A DNA stretch of 64,000 nt from Ancistrus triradiatus (lineage: Eukaryota; Chordata; Actinopteri; Siluriformes; Loricariidae): positions 196,001 through 260,000 of the forward strand of contig JAJAGP010000888.1 in the NCBI GenBank assembly GCA_025084515.1, in the 5' to 3' direction. Made by a program: the position numbers and the translations under genes. The notes beneath the pieces are model-generated. The model did not search any database. It was not told the DNA's origin and saw nothing but the letters and a program-made list of their open reading frames with translations. This document shows positions 50,783 to 59,900 of the stretch, piece by piece; the first letter of the stretch is position 1, and each line of letters opens with the position of its first letter.

Positions 50783-53700
50783 ACAAACACTCACACTGTT
50801 TGATTATTTGTTGGGGTTTTTTGTGCCACCGAGTGCAGTTACATGCACTTTATAATCCGATCATAGTCGGATTTCTGCAGTTATCTAATTATTCAAATTA
50901 TTCAATTATTCCGATCTAGAAATCAGATTCAGAAATCCAATAGAGAGAGCTGGATTTTACTCCAGTAATCAGATTTTGCATAGCATGTATACCAGTTACT
51001 GAATTTCAGTTGGGTTTCTTAGCCCAAACCAAGACAGCTCTTGATACTTCTAAAGACTTGCATTTATTTGGGCTCTTTTTCCATTGACTGTTGCATTTTT
51101 TTTCTCATGGGATCCTGCAACCCTGGAATTAAAGGCAGCGAAATGGCTATTGAACACTTTGTGGAGACTGAAACGCAGTATATACCCAAGAAAATGAAGA
51201 ATTGATTATTATCAAGGACAAATCTTTCCCATTATGTTATTACTCAAGTGCATGTACACTCGCTGATCGGATTACTGACACAATCTGATTTTCTGCAGTT
51301 ATCGGATTATTAAGTACATATAAACACACTCACTGTGATGCACGACTGGAAGACTCCACTGGGACTCGAACCTGGGTCACCACAGTGGTGAGAAAGCTCA
51401 TTGCTGCAGTTTAATAAGTTACAGTAATACAGTTTGACACTTCATATCTATTTTAAGCCTGTGAGCCTCGGGTCAAAGTACATGTTTTGTTCTGGGTCTA
51501 AATGGAGAGAAGTGAAAGCAACCTCTGCAGGTACAAAGTCAAATATTACATACAGTTCATTTCTGTTTTTGTCCTGCAGCTGGAGGTTACACGAGTCGTC
51601 AGATTCTGGACATCGTGTTCGTCCTGAGAGTGCTGAGACTCATCCGTGTAGTCGACACCATTCAGAGGTGAAAATAAAAACATTCATTCATTCATTCATT
51701 CACTGTCTTATCTGCTTATCCTAATCAGGGTCGTGGTAGAGCCGGTGCCTAGCTGGCAACACAACACAAGGCAGGAACAACCCTAGAGAGGGCGCCAGTC
51801 CATCGTAGGGCACATAAACTCATACACACAATTACACTCTAAGTGGCACTTTGGAATCACCTATTAACCTAACACGTCTTTGGAATGTGGGAGGAAACTG
51901 GAGTACCCAGAGAAAACCCATGCAAACTCCACAAAGGCGGAGCCCAGTGTGGGGATCGAACCGGGGATCTTTGAGCTGTGAGGCGACAGTGCTAACCACT
52001 GCACAACCGTGCCACCTAAAATAAACATTTAATACAAAAGATAAAAAATGACATGTACAGTAAAATCAAACATTCGTCCAAAGTGTAGTATTCAACAATA
52101 AAAAAATAAGGATACAAAATGCACTCACCAATCACTTTTTTAGCTACACCTACTTGTTTCTACACTCATTGTCCATTTTATCAGTTCCACTTATCATATA
52201 GAACCATTTTGTAGATCTGCAATTACAGACTGTAGTCCATCTGTTTCTCTACATACTTTGTTAGCTGATTGAAAGGCTGCCTTATTAATTTCTGAGCTAC
52301 ACGCTCTATCAAGTACAGACACTTTTTATGTGGAATATGGATAAACTGCATAGTTAGTACTTTGGTTAAAATGCCTTTTTGCGGCATGATACTGTGCTAA
52401 GATCTTAGCTCTCATTTGCAGCTGTTTGTTAGCCTACTGCTGAAGTTAGTTATATTGCTTGATAAAGTGTTTAAAATGTTTCATTCTCACTCATTCTCTA
52501 TTTTATTGTATTTTTTATATGTAATATATTTTTCTTATTTATTATACATATACTATTGTCTTATAGTTTTATATTCTCTATTTTATTATACTCTTCATAA
52601 TCTTGTGTTATCTGTAATTTATTATAGTCTATATAGTATTATATTTCATTTTCTCTCTTTGATTTTTTATATTTAGCCTCAGTTTATGTAAACTGTTACT
52701 AAAAACTTATTAATTAGGTATCTTTAGGCAAAGTTTAATTTTTGCTTATCATCTAGGCTGCCTGAGGAGGGTGGGTCCCTTTGTTGAGTCTTGATCCTAC
52801 CAAGATTTCTTCCTTATACCATTTATGTTGAGTTAGGCTTGCTTAGTTAGAGCTTTGGGCCTAGATATTTGTAAAGCCGCTTTGAGACAATGCTTCATTA
52901 CAAAATAAATTTGACTTGGCTGTTTACAGGGTTCACAAACATGTTCCTGTACTGAAAAAATTGTGTGTGTGTGTGTGTGTGTGTTCCGGCAGTTTCCGTG
53001 CAATTATTAACACACTGATAAAGATTGGAGCACCAATCATGACGTTTAGTCAGCTCATACTGGTGAGTTCATGCTGGGAATCTTCAGCTCTATCCAGACC
53101 TACATAATTCTTACCTAATGTAAGCTGTTAAGTTTGGGCCAAAACTCAAAAGCTTTGTTGTAGCTTTAAAACATTTAGTTAAGTAGGTAATAGCATGTGA
53201 TGAGTAGTATATACCACATTTGGCCTACCATTCTGATACTTGGGATGTGAGCGGTTTTGGATGTGATTCGTGATTAACACGTGACTGGATAAGCAGGTGT
53301 GTGATTTTTAACCACTGTTTGCAAATTAGCACGTGCTACGTGTGGCTTAGTGTTTTGACAGTAGTAGTTGTAGGCAGTTTAAAGAAATTCACAGACAGAC
53401 CAGTATCTCTGTATAGCAAATCGTGTAGTGAATGTTGTGCTTATTTGTCTGCGCACAGTTATGGTGTGAGAGTTCCCTGCCCTCTCCTTCCATCCAGGTG
53501 GTGTATTACATCTTCGCCATGGTTGGGATGGAGCTGTTTAAAGGGAAAGTGCTATTTTTCGGGACTAACTCGAGCGATCCCGCAAGTGCGTTTTGTGGAA
53601 ACCCACTGTTGAAGGATTCGGCCTTTGCCAGAAACAACTACTGCAAGAACAACTTCAACGACATCGTGTCATCCTTCATCCTGCTATTGGAGCTCACCGT

Positions 53701-56512
53701 TGTCAACCAATGGCACGATATCCTATGTCAAATGAAGTGCTTTGCTGCTCTAGTTGTAAAAGCTACCAGAAGGTTGAGTAAAATTGTTACAAATGACATC
53801 TACAGGTATGAGCCGTTGAATGTTCGTCCGATCAACATTCATTCGCTTTAATGCCTGCGGTCTCGAGAATTATAATGGTACCTCGTTCCAGAAGGCTTGA
53901 CGAGAACCGAAAATGACAAGTATCGAGCAAATTTTTCCTTAAGGAATAATGTCAATTGAATGAATCCGTTCCAGATCCCCAGAAAATCCTCACTGTATAA
54001 TTCCACATTTGGACAAAATCCATCATAAGCTAAATGTATTATGAACCAAGGAGTTTAACGAGTGTTTCATAGTGTATCATAGCGGAACCTTTGATGACTA
54101 ATGATAAGTAAGTATAAAACACTTACAATGTAAGTGTCTTACATCAACCAACAGTTGGCCAAAATGATTAACACAAAGCTTATTTTATAATAAAGTGTTG
54201 AACAATCTCATGTAGTTTAGTGAGTAATAAAGTGAAAGTAAAAACATTTACTTTATTGTGTTTGAACTCTAGCTGCTAATGCTAACTGCAGCCTGTGTTC
54301 TGGAGCATCAAGTTCCTGTTTCCCTTTTGGTTGGCAGTCAATACAGTCCTTTTTATGACCCATGGAGACTTATTTGTACTAAGAAGACAGTACTGTAGTT
54401 CTAAAACAAAAGACAAAGACGATAGAAATAGCGGAGATTCACTTCACTGAGCCCTGGCTATTCTGAATCTGAACCACTAAATCACTCTGTGCTGATTCGT
54501 GAATCATGGATCATGAATTGAGTTTTGGTTGGAAGGAGTCACATAGCTCGACTCATAGAAGTTTAAGCAAGTGTACTGAGTACCGAGCAAATGACGAGAG
54601 CCAAGACAATTCTGAGGTGTATTCGAGAACCGAGGTACCGCTTTATAAGCTCATTGACAAAATATTATTCACGTCTGACTGAAATGTACCTAATAGCGTG
54701 TAATACCTCCATGAGTGCGAACAGCAGCTGTGATTTGATTTGGCGTCGACTGGACAAGTATCTGTATGTAGGTGACATCAATGTTCAGCCACTCTTGCAT
54801 CAAAGAATTGATCAGTCCTGCCAGGCAGGCCCACAGATTTTTAAGAGGATTCACATCTGGGGATTTTGCAGGCCAGTTAAGATGTTTGATTGCTCCTGAA
54901 TGTTCATCATCCCAATCAGTCACATTTGTAGCCCTGTGAACACGAGAATTATCATCTTGGAAAGCAGGGATAGCAATGTTATGTTCCTTGGTAAGACCCT
55001 AGACCAGGGTTGTTCCTGCCTTGCACCCTGTGCTGCAGGTTAGGCAGCAGGTCTCCCGCAGACCCTGTTCAGGATCAAACGGATAAGAACGTGAGTGAGA
55101 GTGAATGGGCCACAGCACTTATTTATTCAGTAGCTGCAGTAACACTTACTTCCTTGACCTCGTCCTTACTCCTGACCGACGGCTTCACTGCCGTCACTCA
55201 TATCTCAGCCCGATTATTCTTCATCCTCTTCCACATTGTGGTTGTCATCATCATCATCAAGTAAGAGGATATCATCACTACTGATTACATTAGACAATTT
55301 AAGAAGCTCCACTGCACCTTAAAATGACCCTGTGTTTAAATTACAGCATTTTTGTGGCCTTCGTCCTTGAGGCGTTCTTTGTGGAGTACATTCTGGAGAA
55401 GAACGAGCTGCAGACATCGCTTGAGAAGAAAATTGAGGAGCTCAACCTGTGTGTGGACCAGTTAAGTGTCAAGATTTGCGTCAACAAATGCTAAGCTGTT
55501 TACTTATTAGATTGATGGTGGCATCAAGTCTATCCCGAACCCTCAGAGCACACACATAGAAAGACAAATGCAGAAAAATGTCATTCTTAAACAAAAGTTG
55601 TTAACTTTTTTTTATATTAAACAAAACGTAGCTTGAGTACTGTTTCCCAAACTTTTGAAAAATACGGTACAAGCTAAGTGAGTCATGCAATTCCGCGATT
55701 TACGTGCAGTATGAATGGCTGTTGAATATTGCCATCTGCTGGTGATTCGGTGGGATTTCTTGTATAAAAATCTGCTCTAAATCCCTAAACTCATTCCTTC
55801 ATTGTGTTATCCGCTTATACTAGTCAGGGTCGCGAGAGAGCCGGTGCCTAGCCGGCAACACAGGGCACAAGGCAGGAACAAACCTAGACAGGGTGCCAAT
55901 CCATCGTAGGGCACATGCACTCACACACATATTCACACTCTGAGGGGCACTTTGGAAACACCAATTAACCTAACACGCGTCTTTGGAATGTGGGAGGAAA
56001 CTGGAATAGCCGGAGAACCCCACGCAAACATGGGGAGAACATGCAAACTCCACACAGGCGGAGCCTGGGGTCAGGATCAAACCGGGGATCTCGGAGCTGT
56101 GAGGCGACAGTGCTAACCACTGCATCACCCTAAATTCTAATTATGTGTTATGATTATTATATTGTTTTTTTTTCTGTCCTCAGAAACCATGTTGACGTTA
56201 ATCTTGTGGATTCCATGGAAACTCAGGACAATGAGATCGGCCCCTGTGAAGGAGCCAAAGACAAACCTACGATAATGTTCAAAATCAGCTCAACAAGTAA
56301 CACATTTTCACACGCTATTTCAGTTTTGCAGAAAGTGCAGCGTAGTGTTTGGTGTGTCAGTGATGCTGTGTTTGCCCTCTGCAGGGTACAGGACCATGGC
56401 CAGCCTGTTACAGCGCATGTTTGAAACCGAGGCTGACCTCAACGCCGAAGACCCTGACGAAGAGGAAAAGGACAATGGGAATTTCTCCAACCCTTCTTTT
56501 GTTTCCCCATAA
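38701..56512 (+). CDS. tpcn3: Two-pore cation channel, best fit TPC3
   Basis: Two-pore channels have two six-TM domains and dimerise; TPC3 is a voltage-gated Na+-selective member. Exons: 38701-38793, 39268-39350, 40127-40241, 40553-40681, 42274-42390, 42678-42796, 43286-43387, 47156-47288 (frame-disrupted), about 47487-47593, 50069-50213, 50371-50556, 50653-50717, 51580-51667, 52993-53062, 53498-53717, 55170-55260, 55347-55460, 56184-56296, 56385-56512. Phases agree for exons 1-7 and for 50069 onward. Domain I: TM segments from RVCVYVFITVDLALALF, then an S4-like RVLRPLLLVNITEGRQ and filter VTTANSPDVM. Domain II: YDVIILINAVFIGLDEENP, arginine-rich S4 FVLRVLRLIRVVDTIQ, pore LTVVNQWH and S6 NIFVAFVLEAFFVEY. 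TPC1 has VVNNWYI and a different S6, and TPC2 differs more, hence tpcn3. The tail ends NPSFVSP. A short linker exon between 47593 and 50069 was not found, so the model is incomplete. Confidence 0.85.
39241..39264. repeat. (TG)n tract abutting the tpcn3 exon 2 acceptor
   Basis: The TG repeat ends three bases before the AG acceptor of the exon that starts at 39268. It therefore replaces a normal polypyrimidine tract. Confidence 0.95.
39392..39470. repeat. (TG)n followed by (AG)n microsatellite
   Basis: About 55 bp of TG then about 23 bp of AG, in the tpcn3 intron after exon 2. Alternating purine-pyrimidine next to polypurine makes both Z-DNA and triplex formation conceivable. Confidence 0.95.
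39755..40035. repeat. Degenerate minisatellite with embedded TG runs
   Basis: About five imperfect units each carry an ACAA-x-GATCTCAC-like core (AATACAAGATCTCACC, TACAACAATATCTCACCATG, CTACAAGAAGATCTCACCAT, TACAACAAGAGCTCAC, CTACAAGAGGATCTCAC). They are separated by TG-rich spacers of varying length. Located in the intron before tpcn3 exon 40127. Confidence 0.65.
40815..40851. repeat. (TG)n microsatellite
   Basis: About 37 bp of TG dinucleotides in the tpcn3 intron after exon 40681. Confidence 0.95.
41040..41572. repeat. Degenerate GAATCAG minisatellite, left part
   Basis: Purine-rich sequence in which GAATCAG, GGATCTGAA and CAGAATCAG recur dozens of times at loose 6- to 18-nt spacing. It lies in the tpcn3 intron between exons 40681 and 42274. 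The minus-strand frame reads as Ser-Asp repeats, which is a by-product of the repeat. It is cut by a MITE at 41573 and resumes at 42063. Confidence 0.8.
41573..42062. mobile_element. MITE with CCTTTTCACACCGAGT termini, Harbinger-like
   Basis: Left end ACACCTTTTCACACCGAGTA; right end CGACTCGGTGTGAAAAGGCCG. TAA flanks both sides, suggesting a 3-bp target duplication as in PIF/Harbinger elements. It has no coding capacity. Confidence 0.65.
42936..43205 (+). repeat. tRNA-like SINE, second family
   Basis: The head AGGTGGCGCAGCAGTCTAAT is followed by a B-box-like GGGTTTGAGCC. The body reads CAATCAATCTTCCCTCAGGG. The end is GGAAAAACAGGGTTAAAACG. A fragment with similar head words lies near 62757-62880. 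It lies in the tpcn3 intron before exon 43286. Confidence 0.6.
43712..44290. mobile_element. Second copy of the CCTTTTCACAC MITE
   Basis: Left end AAGGGCCTTTTCACACAGAG; right end GACTCAGTGTGACAAGGCCT; TAA on both sides. The same family as 41573-42062, in another intron of the same gene. Confidence 0.65.
44300..45920 (+). mobile_element. Tc1-like element with dense small indels
   Basis: Starts CAGTGGGGGCAAAAATGTAT and ends near ATACTTTTTTTTCCCCCCTG. It parallels the copy at 15187-16803 along its length, including ATGGCCAAGTACCAAAGAGC, but with many single-base gaps. Located in the tpcn3 intron before the disrupted exon at 47156. Confidence 0.85.
46385..46760 (+). repeat. Remnant of a GTGCTTGAAAGTTTG-type Tc1 element
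   Basis: Fragments in order match the 35848 copy: AGGCCAGAAGGATATGG, then GGTGCAGGACTGATCATAG, then CACAAGGGGTTACAACAACC, then the TTTAGGACGTGTGTAAAGAT end. Most of the transposase is deleted. Confidence 0.6.
46774..46970 (+). repeat. tRNA-derived SINE
   Basis: Same family as 14262: GCGGTTAAGGTACTGGACTA head, GACCAGAAGGTCCAGGGTTC and CTTAACCCACAATTGCTTGA. It carries several small insertions and deletions compared with the other copies. Confidence 0.85.
47156..47288 (+). pseudogene. tpcn3: Frame-disrupted tpcn3 exon for domain I S6
   Basis: This segment sits where the exon after the domain I filter (PDVM) is expected. An AG acceptor precedes it and a GT donor follows at 47289. The family-like words NNYK (near 47171) and SVFLAVVYN (near 47243) read in one frame, but that frame has a TAA between them. 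A more hydrophobic, S6-like reading (SSFFSLFF) uses a second frame. The expected lysine-rich end (YKK) reads in a third. So the exon is recognisable but needs small frame changes to code throughout. Assembly error and real decay are both possible. Confidence 0.55.
47487..47593 (+). other. tpcn3: tpcn3 exon of the I-II linker
   Basis: One frame reads EVTELEGAKCHSSALNHLGA and then SRFRPDNHHAHREL, resembling the cytosolic EF-hand-like linker between the two TPC domains. A CAAG acceptor precedes it and a good GTGAGT donor follows. It cannot be joined to the next exon (50069, KVAFVQLVDLLNIQV) without a further short piece, which I could not find in the 2.5 kb between them. That intervening space is full of repeats. 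Confidence 0.5.
47805..48605. repeat. Dispersed DNA repeat ending AAAGTGGTCGGTGAGTACAT
   Basis: Contains TTCTGATGCTCGATTTGAAC, AATGCATTGAGTTTCTGCC and TGATTGGCTG, and ends with the familiar fish repeat terminus about a viewer's GATAAAGTGGTCGGTGAGTA. A related piece with TGTCCATTTTATCAGTTCCA lies at 52118-52300. It is not coding. Confidence 0.6.
48826..49476. mobile_element. Second copy of the fold-back mariner-type element, shorter
   Basis: It has the same termini and TA flanks as the copy at 3579-4479 and the same internal words, including minus-strand KKCSPDLTPLDFYLWGHLK. It is 651 bp because part of the right arm is missing: sequence jumps from the transposase remnant straight to the GGCCGACTTCAAAATGGCC part. 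It lies in the tpcn3 intron before exon 50069. Confidence 0.85.
50735..50780. repeat. (AC)n microsatellite beside a tpcn3 donor site
   Basis: It begins about 17 nt after the exon ending at 50717, directly downstream of the GTAAGTACACACA donor. Confidence 0.95.
50836..51332. mobile_element. MITE with GTTACATGCACTTTATAATC termini
   Basis: The left terminus AGTTACATGCACTTTATAAT is mirrored on the right by ATTAAGTACATATAAACACA. TCGGATTTCTGCAGTTAT near the left end recurs as CTGATTTTCTGCAGTTAT near the right. No coding capacity; tpcn3 intron. Confidence 0.6.
51720..52016. repeat. Dispersed teleost repeat
   Basis: Shows AGGGTCGTGGTAGAGCCGG, GGCGCCAGTCCATCGTAGG, TTTGGAATGTGGGAGGAAAC and TGTGAGGCGACAGTGCTAAC. 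A near-identical copy is at 55805-56130. Preceded by an (ATTC)n run at 51683-51702. Family not assigned; a LINE-tail or SINE-like origin is likely. Confidence 0.7.
52961..52984. repeat. (TG)n tract near the tpcn3 acceptor at 52993
   Basis: The TG run ends eight bases before the exon and is followed only by TTCCGGCAG. It occupies the polypyrimidine-tract position. Confidence 0.95.
53718..55169 (+). other. tpcn3: U12-type AT-AC intron of tpcn3
   Basis: The intron begins ATATCCTATG, directly after the codons for VVNQWH plus one base, and ends CGTCCTTAC. Using these borders gives VVNQWHVLTDGFTAVTH, which matches TPC1 VVNNWYIIMEGVTSQTSH residue for residue in length. No GT-AG pair gives a comparable join. 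A perfect minor-class branch site TTCCTTGAC lies at 55150-55158, with its branch A at 55157, 12 nt from the 3' splice site. Minus-strand mariner-type transposase debris lies inside the intron at about 54640-54965. Confidence 0.88.
54640..54965 (-). mobile_element. Mariner-type transposase remnant
   Basis: The minus strand reads VTDWDDEHSGAIKHLNWPA-like words, with HLNWPAKSPDVNPLKNLWAC, the C-terminal catalytic region of Tc1/mariner transposases. The catalytic Glu position reads Lys. It lies within the AT-AC intron of tpcn3. Confidence 0.75.
55805..56130. repeat. Second copy of the dispersed teleost repeat at 51720
   Basis: Same order of words: AGCCGGTGCCTAGCCGGCAA, CCATCGTAGGGCACATGC, CTTTGGAATGTGGGAGGAAA and GGCGACAGTGCTAACCACTG. 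Located in the tpcn3 intron just before exon 56184. Confidence 0.7.
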
Positions 56513-56675
56513 AGGAGAATCTTCATAAGCTTTGATTTTTGTACACATTTATATGCACATGGAGCGAAAGGGACATTATGTATTCAAAATAATACAAATA
56601 TATTATACATTCATTACAAAGTAAACCAGGTAGTGTTGCAGCTACTTACTGAAAGTGAAATATAAAGTGGTGATA

Positions 56676-56681
56676 AATAAA
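56676..56681 (+). promoter_or_regulatory. tpcn3: Candidate polyadenylation signal AATAAA for tpcn3
   Basis: The first canonical AATAAA on the plus strand lies about 165 nt after the tpcn3 stop codon. It falls in AT-rich sequence and before the SINE at 56754, which suits a short 3'UTR. Confidence 0.6.
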
Positions 56682-56753
56682 GTGATATCAGTGGTCGTGT
56701 AAAAATGGTTTAAATATCTTACAGTTTCTGATTCCGAGGTGTTATTGTCAGAG

Positions 56754-56925
56754 GACTGTGGTAGCCAAATGGTTAAGGTATTGGCCTATGGACCAGCAGG
56801 TCCAAGGTTCAAATCCCACTGTTGGCTCCTTGAGCAAGGCCCTTAACCTACAATTGCTTGAATTGTAAGAATATATAAATTGTAAGTTGCTCTGGATGAG
56901 GGTGTCTGCTAAATAACATAAGCTC
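56754..56925 (+). repeat. tRNA-derived SINE downstream of tpcn3
   Basis: Same family as 14262, with AGGTTCAAATCCCACTG and GTAAGTTGCTCTGGATGAGG. The segment between the tRNA-like head and the GAGCAAGGCCC part is shortened. A small fragment of the same family lies at about 58395-58490. Confidence 0.8.
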
Positions 56926-56959
56926 AGCACAAAAGGCGCAAGGGTTGTGAAGTGTTCAT

Positions 56960-59900
56960 ATGCCGCAATTCTGGAGTCAGATTTTGATTCTGATTCAGTC
57001 TGTTAATTCGATTCAAAGAGTCTTCACAATGTTCCCTAGGCCTATTATAAAACATCTCTTATCATTTAATCTCTTAAATACTGTATTCAGTACCAGAAAG
57101 CCGGGAATTTAAAACAGTGGAGGAAAGATTATTGTTTCTGTTATAGGCTAGATCAGTAATTGGTTAACGCGAACACCAGTTTCACTGTGTGGAATCGACT
57201 CATCATTGGTTCTCAATCATTGCATTCGGAGAACCGACTCTCTTTTTTATCGACTCCCCTGTGGTGCTGATGTGGAGTTGAGCATCCTACTGCATGATGA
57301 TGAGAAAATGGACACGGAAGATAAACTGGGCATAATGTTAACGAGCCTCCGCTGAATCTACGCGTTGATGATGAGCAGGTGGGAGTCGCATTATTTTTAT
57401 TTCAAAAGCTCCGTGTTTCGCTAATAATGTCCAGTGTGGTTCTATACAGAGTGTTAGCGTGATATTGACGTAAAACAAATAAATACCTATACCGTTAATC
57501 AAATCTTTATTCTCGATCAACCGAATATCTCAAATTTCCTCTCCATAAGTCGTAAATAAATGAATGTCTGTGCAACGCTGGAAAAGTGTGTACGGAACTC
57601 CATTAACGCGCAGGAGCACCTATTTCCCTTTAATTTCTTATGAGTGTCCGGATTGCTGTGAAGGCCAGGACGCGACACAAAATGCCAGGCAATGCATTTG
57701 TGCATTTACTGTGGTTTAAAGGTGAATGGTCGAAATTAAACAAACGATTTACTGAAATGCAGACAACATTTGTATTTCATGTGACACCACTGGTTAAGCT
57801 GTTGTGTTGTCATGCTGACGTGCAGTTGCCAAGAACAGCGTGGGGTAAAAATCGTTCTCAAAACCGCGACCTTAGGTTAGCTAATGCTAAAGCTAAGTGT
57901 TTTTTATCATCACACAAACATGTCTCGGTTAAGCCTCGATTTTTGCTACGTATGTCAAATATTTACGCGTTGTAATTTAATATGTGAAATGGTAGAACGT
58001 GGCGTTTTTTAACAACGAATGATTGATTTGATGAAGAAATGATTGATGTGCGTTTAAATTTGTACAGGTGTCTGTTGTAACGTTCACCGGCTTATCAGGT
58101 GTAACGTTATGGTTACCGGAGCTCGAGGTGCGCGTTTAGATTGATTAATGTATGTTTCTGTTTGTTATTTATCTGAATTGCCTTATTTACTGCCGTTTTG
58201 CAGCCTATATTTGTGTATATTTATGTGCATGCACGCGGTTTTGGATGATGCCTGAGAATCGCTATAACTGAGAAAGGATTTTAGACAGGGTTGCCAGATT
58301 GGTGTTAGCCACAACAGTGTGAATTCGCCTCTGTTAACCATGAATCTTCCACGTTGTGACAAAATATTAACGGTTAAGCTGGCGAAGCTGTTAAGGTCCA
58401 GGGTTCAGATCCCACCTCTGCCATGTCGCCGTTGTTGCCAACCCTGGACGTTCTGGTAATGGTTCAGTACCTTAACCGCTATTCCACTACAGTCCTGTTT
58501 CAATCATTTAAAGACAGAACTAGAATGAAAAGCTCTTAGGTGCAACACTAATGAAAATGTGGCAGCAAACTTGGATTTAAGCACCAAAAATAGGTAATAC
58601 GTAATTCAATAAAATACAGTGTAGTCAGCAAGGCAGCAGCTGTTTTCTGCTTTCAGTTTCCTTTATCTAAAGTATGATGTTTCGTGGCAATCCAGAGCTG
58701 GATTGTACGTAATCTGGCAACCCTGTGGTCTGGTCCAGCTGAGCTGAGAATGCGCTGCAGTGCGGATAAACGCAGAAGGACGCTGATGCCTCACAACACT
58801 GAAATGTGGCCTTTATTTCTGCCACATTGTGCATTGTTTTGGAGATTTGGATCGTGTGGCTCGGGGGTAAATAATCTGTTTTTTTATATTTGCTCTTCTT
58901 TTGTCGTAACATCAAATCTCTCAAGGCAGGTGATCACCCGTGAGTATTGGGAAGGTTGATTTCAGTAATCAGGCTATTGTATTTATACTAGGTTATTAAG
59001 CTGTTTTGGGGTTTACGATAGATTTAAGCTGTTTTCAGACCTTTACCTTTAGCTCTTTAAATTCGGTGTCTGTTGAATGTTAGTCAGTAGCCTTAACCGC
59101 ATGAAGGCCTTGATAATCAAATGAGTTGAGTAATGAGCATACTATTTTAAGGAGTGACATGGTTCTACTGTACTTCACTTTTAACCAGGTCAGGTATCAT
59201 CTAATCTATGAGTTCTTTAATGATACATGGGCATCATTTTGAACCTAAAACAGTGCTGATCATTGCTGGATCGTCCCAGAGGAGCAGCCCCATCCCTATC
59301 CTGTGTGTGGCTGTACGGAAGGAGCCGGCGGATGGTCGTGTTACCAATGAAGATTTCTAAGAGACGGAAAGGATCGAGCCGCTGTAGTCTGTCTGCCAGG
59401 TGAGTTCAGGTACACTCAGAAACAGGACCACTTTCATTTCTAATATTTTTTCTCACCCTTTTCCGAAGACCATCTGAGGAACCCTTGAACCACTTGAGTG
59501 TTGGATCAGGAATTGAGTTGACAAGTCTAGAAACACTGCATAGTTAGCAAATCAATAAGACGCTACAGAATGTAAAGCAAACTGAGTCTGATTTAGCTGC
59601 ATTTAGCTTCTTTCTCAGGGGGGAGATACTACCTAAGTTTGCAGGAACCCTCAACAGTGCTTTAAATGATAAAAGGTTAACAGCATCTTCAGGAATACAA
59701 CTAACTGGAGTCTTGTGCCAGCTCTCCACAGTTCCTGTTTATCTGCTTACATTTGGAATTATAGAGAAGCTACAACATTTCAGCCACCAGAAAAAAAGTG
59801 CTTTCTGTTTTCGAAAATGTAAAAGGACTAGAATATTTGACCGCAAATGCATGAACTCTGCACAAACACACTCTGAAAACATGGCTTCACACAGCTGGCT

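Noticed and set aside
38701..56512. Assigning the channel as tpcn1 or tpcn2
   Set aside because: The pore reads VVNQWH and the S6 NIFVAFVLEAFFVEY, unlike the TPC1 VVNNWYI with its MTIIVAFILEAF-type S6, or TPC2. TPC3 fits better, though a tree would be needed to settle it.
57640..57975. 111-codon open frame
   Set aside because: No domain recognised, no flanking exon signals, and composition like intergenic sequence.
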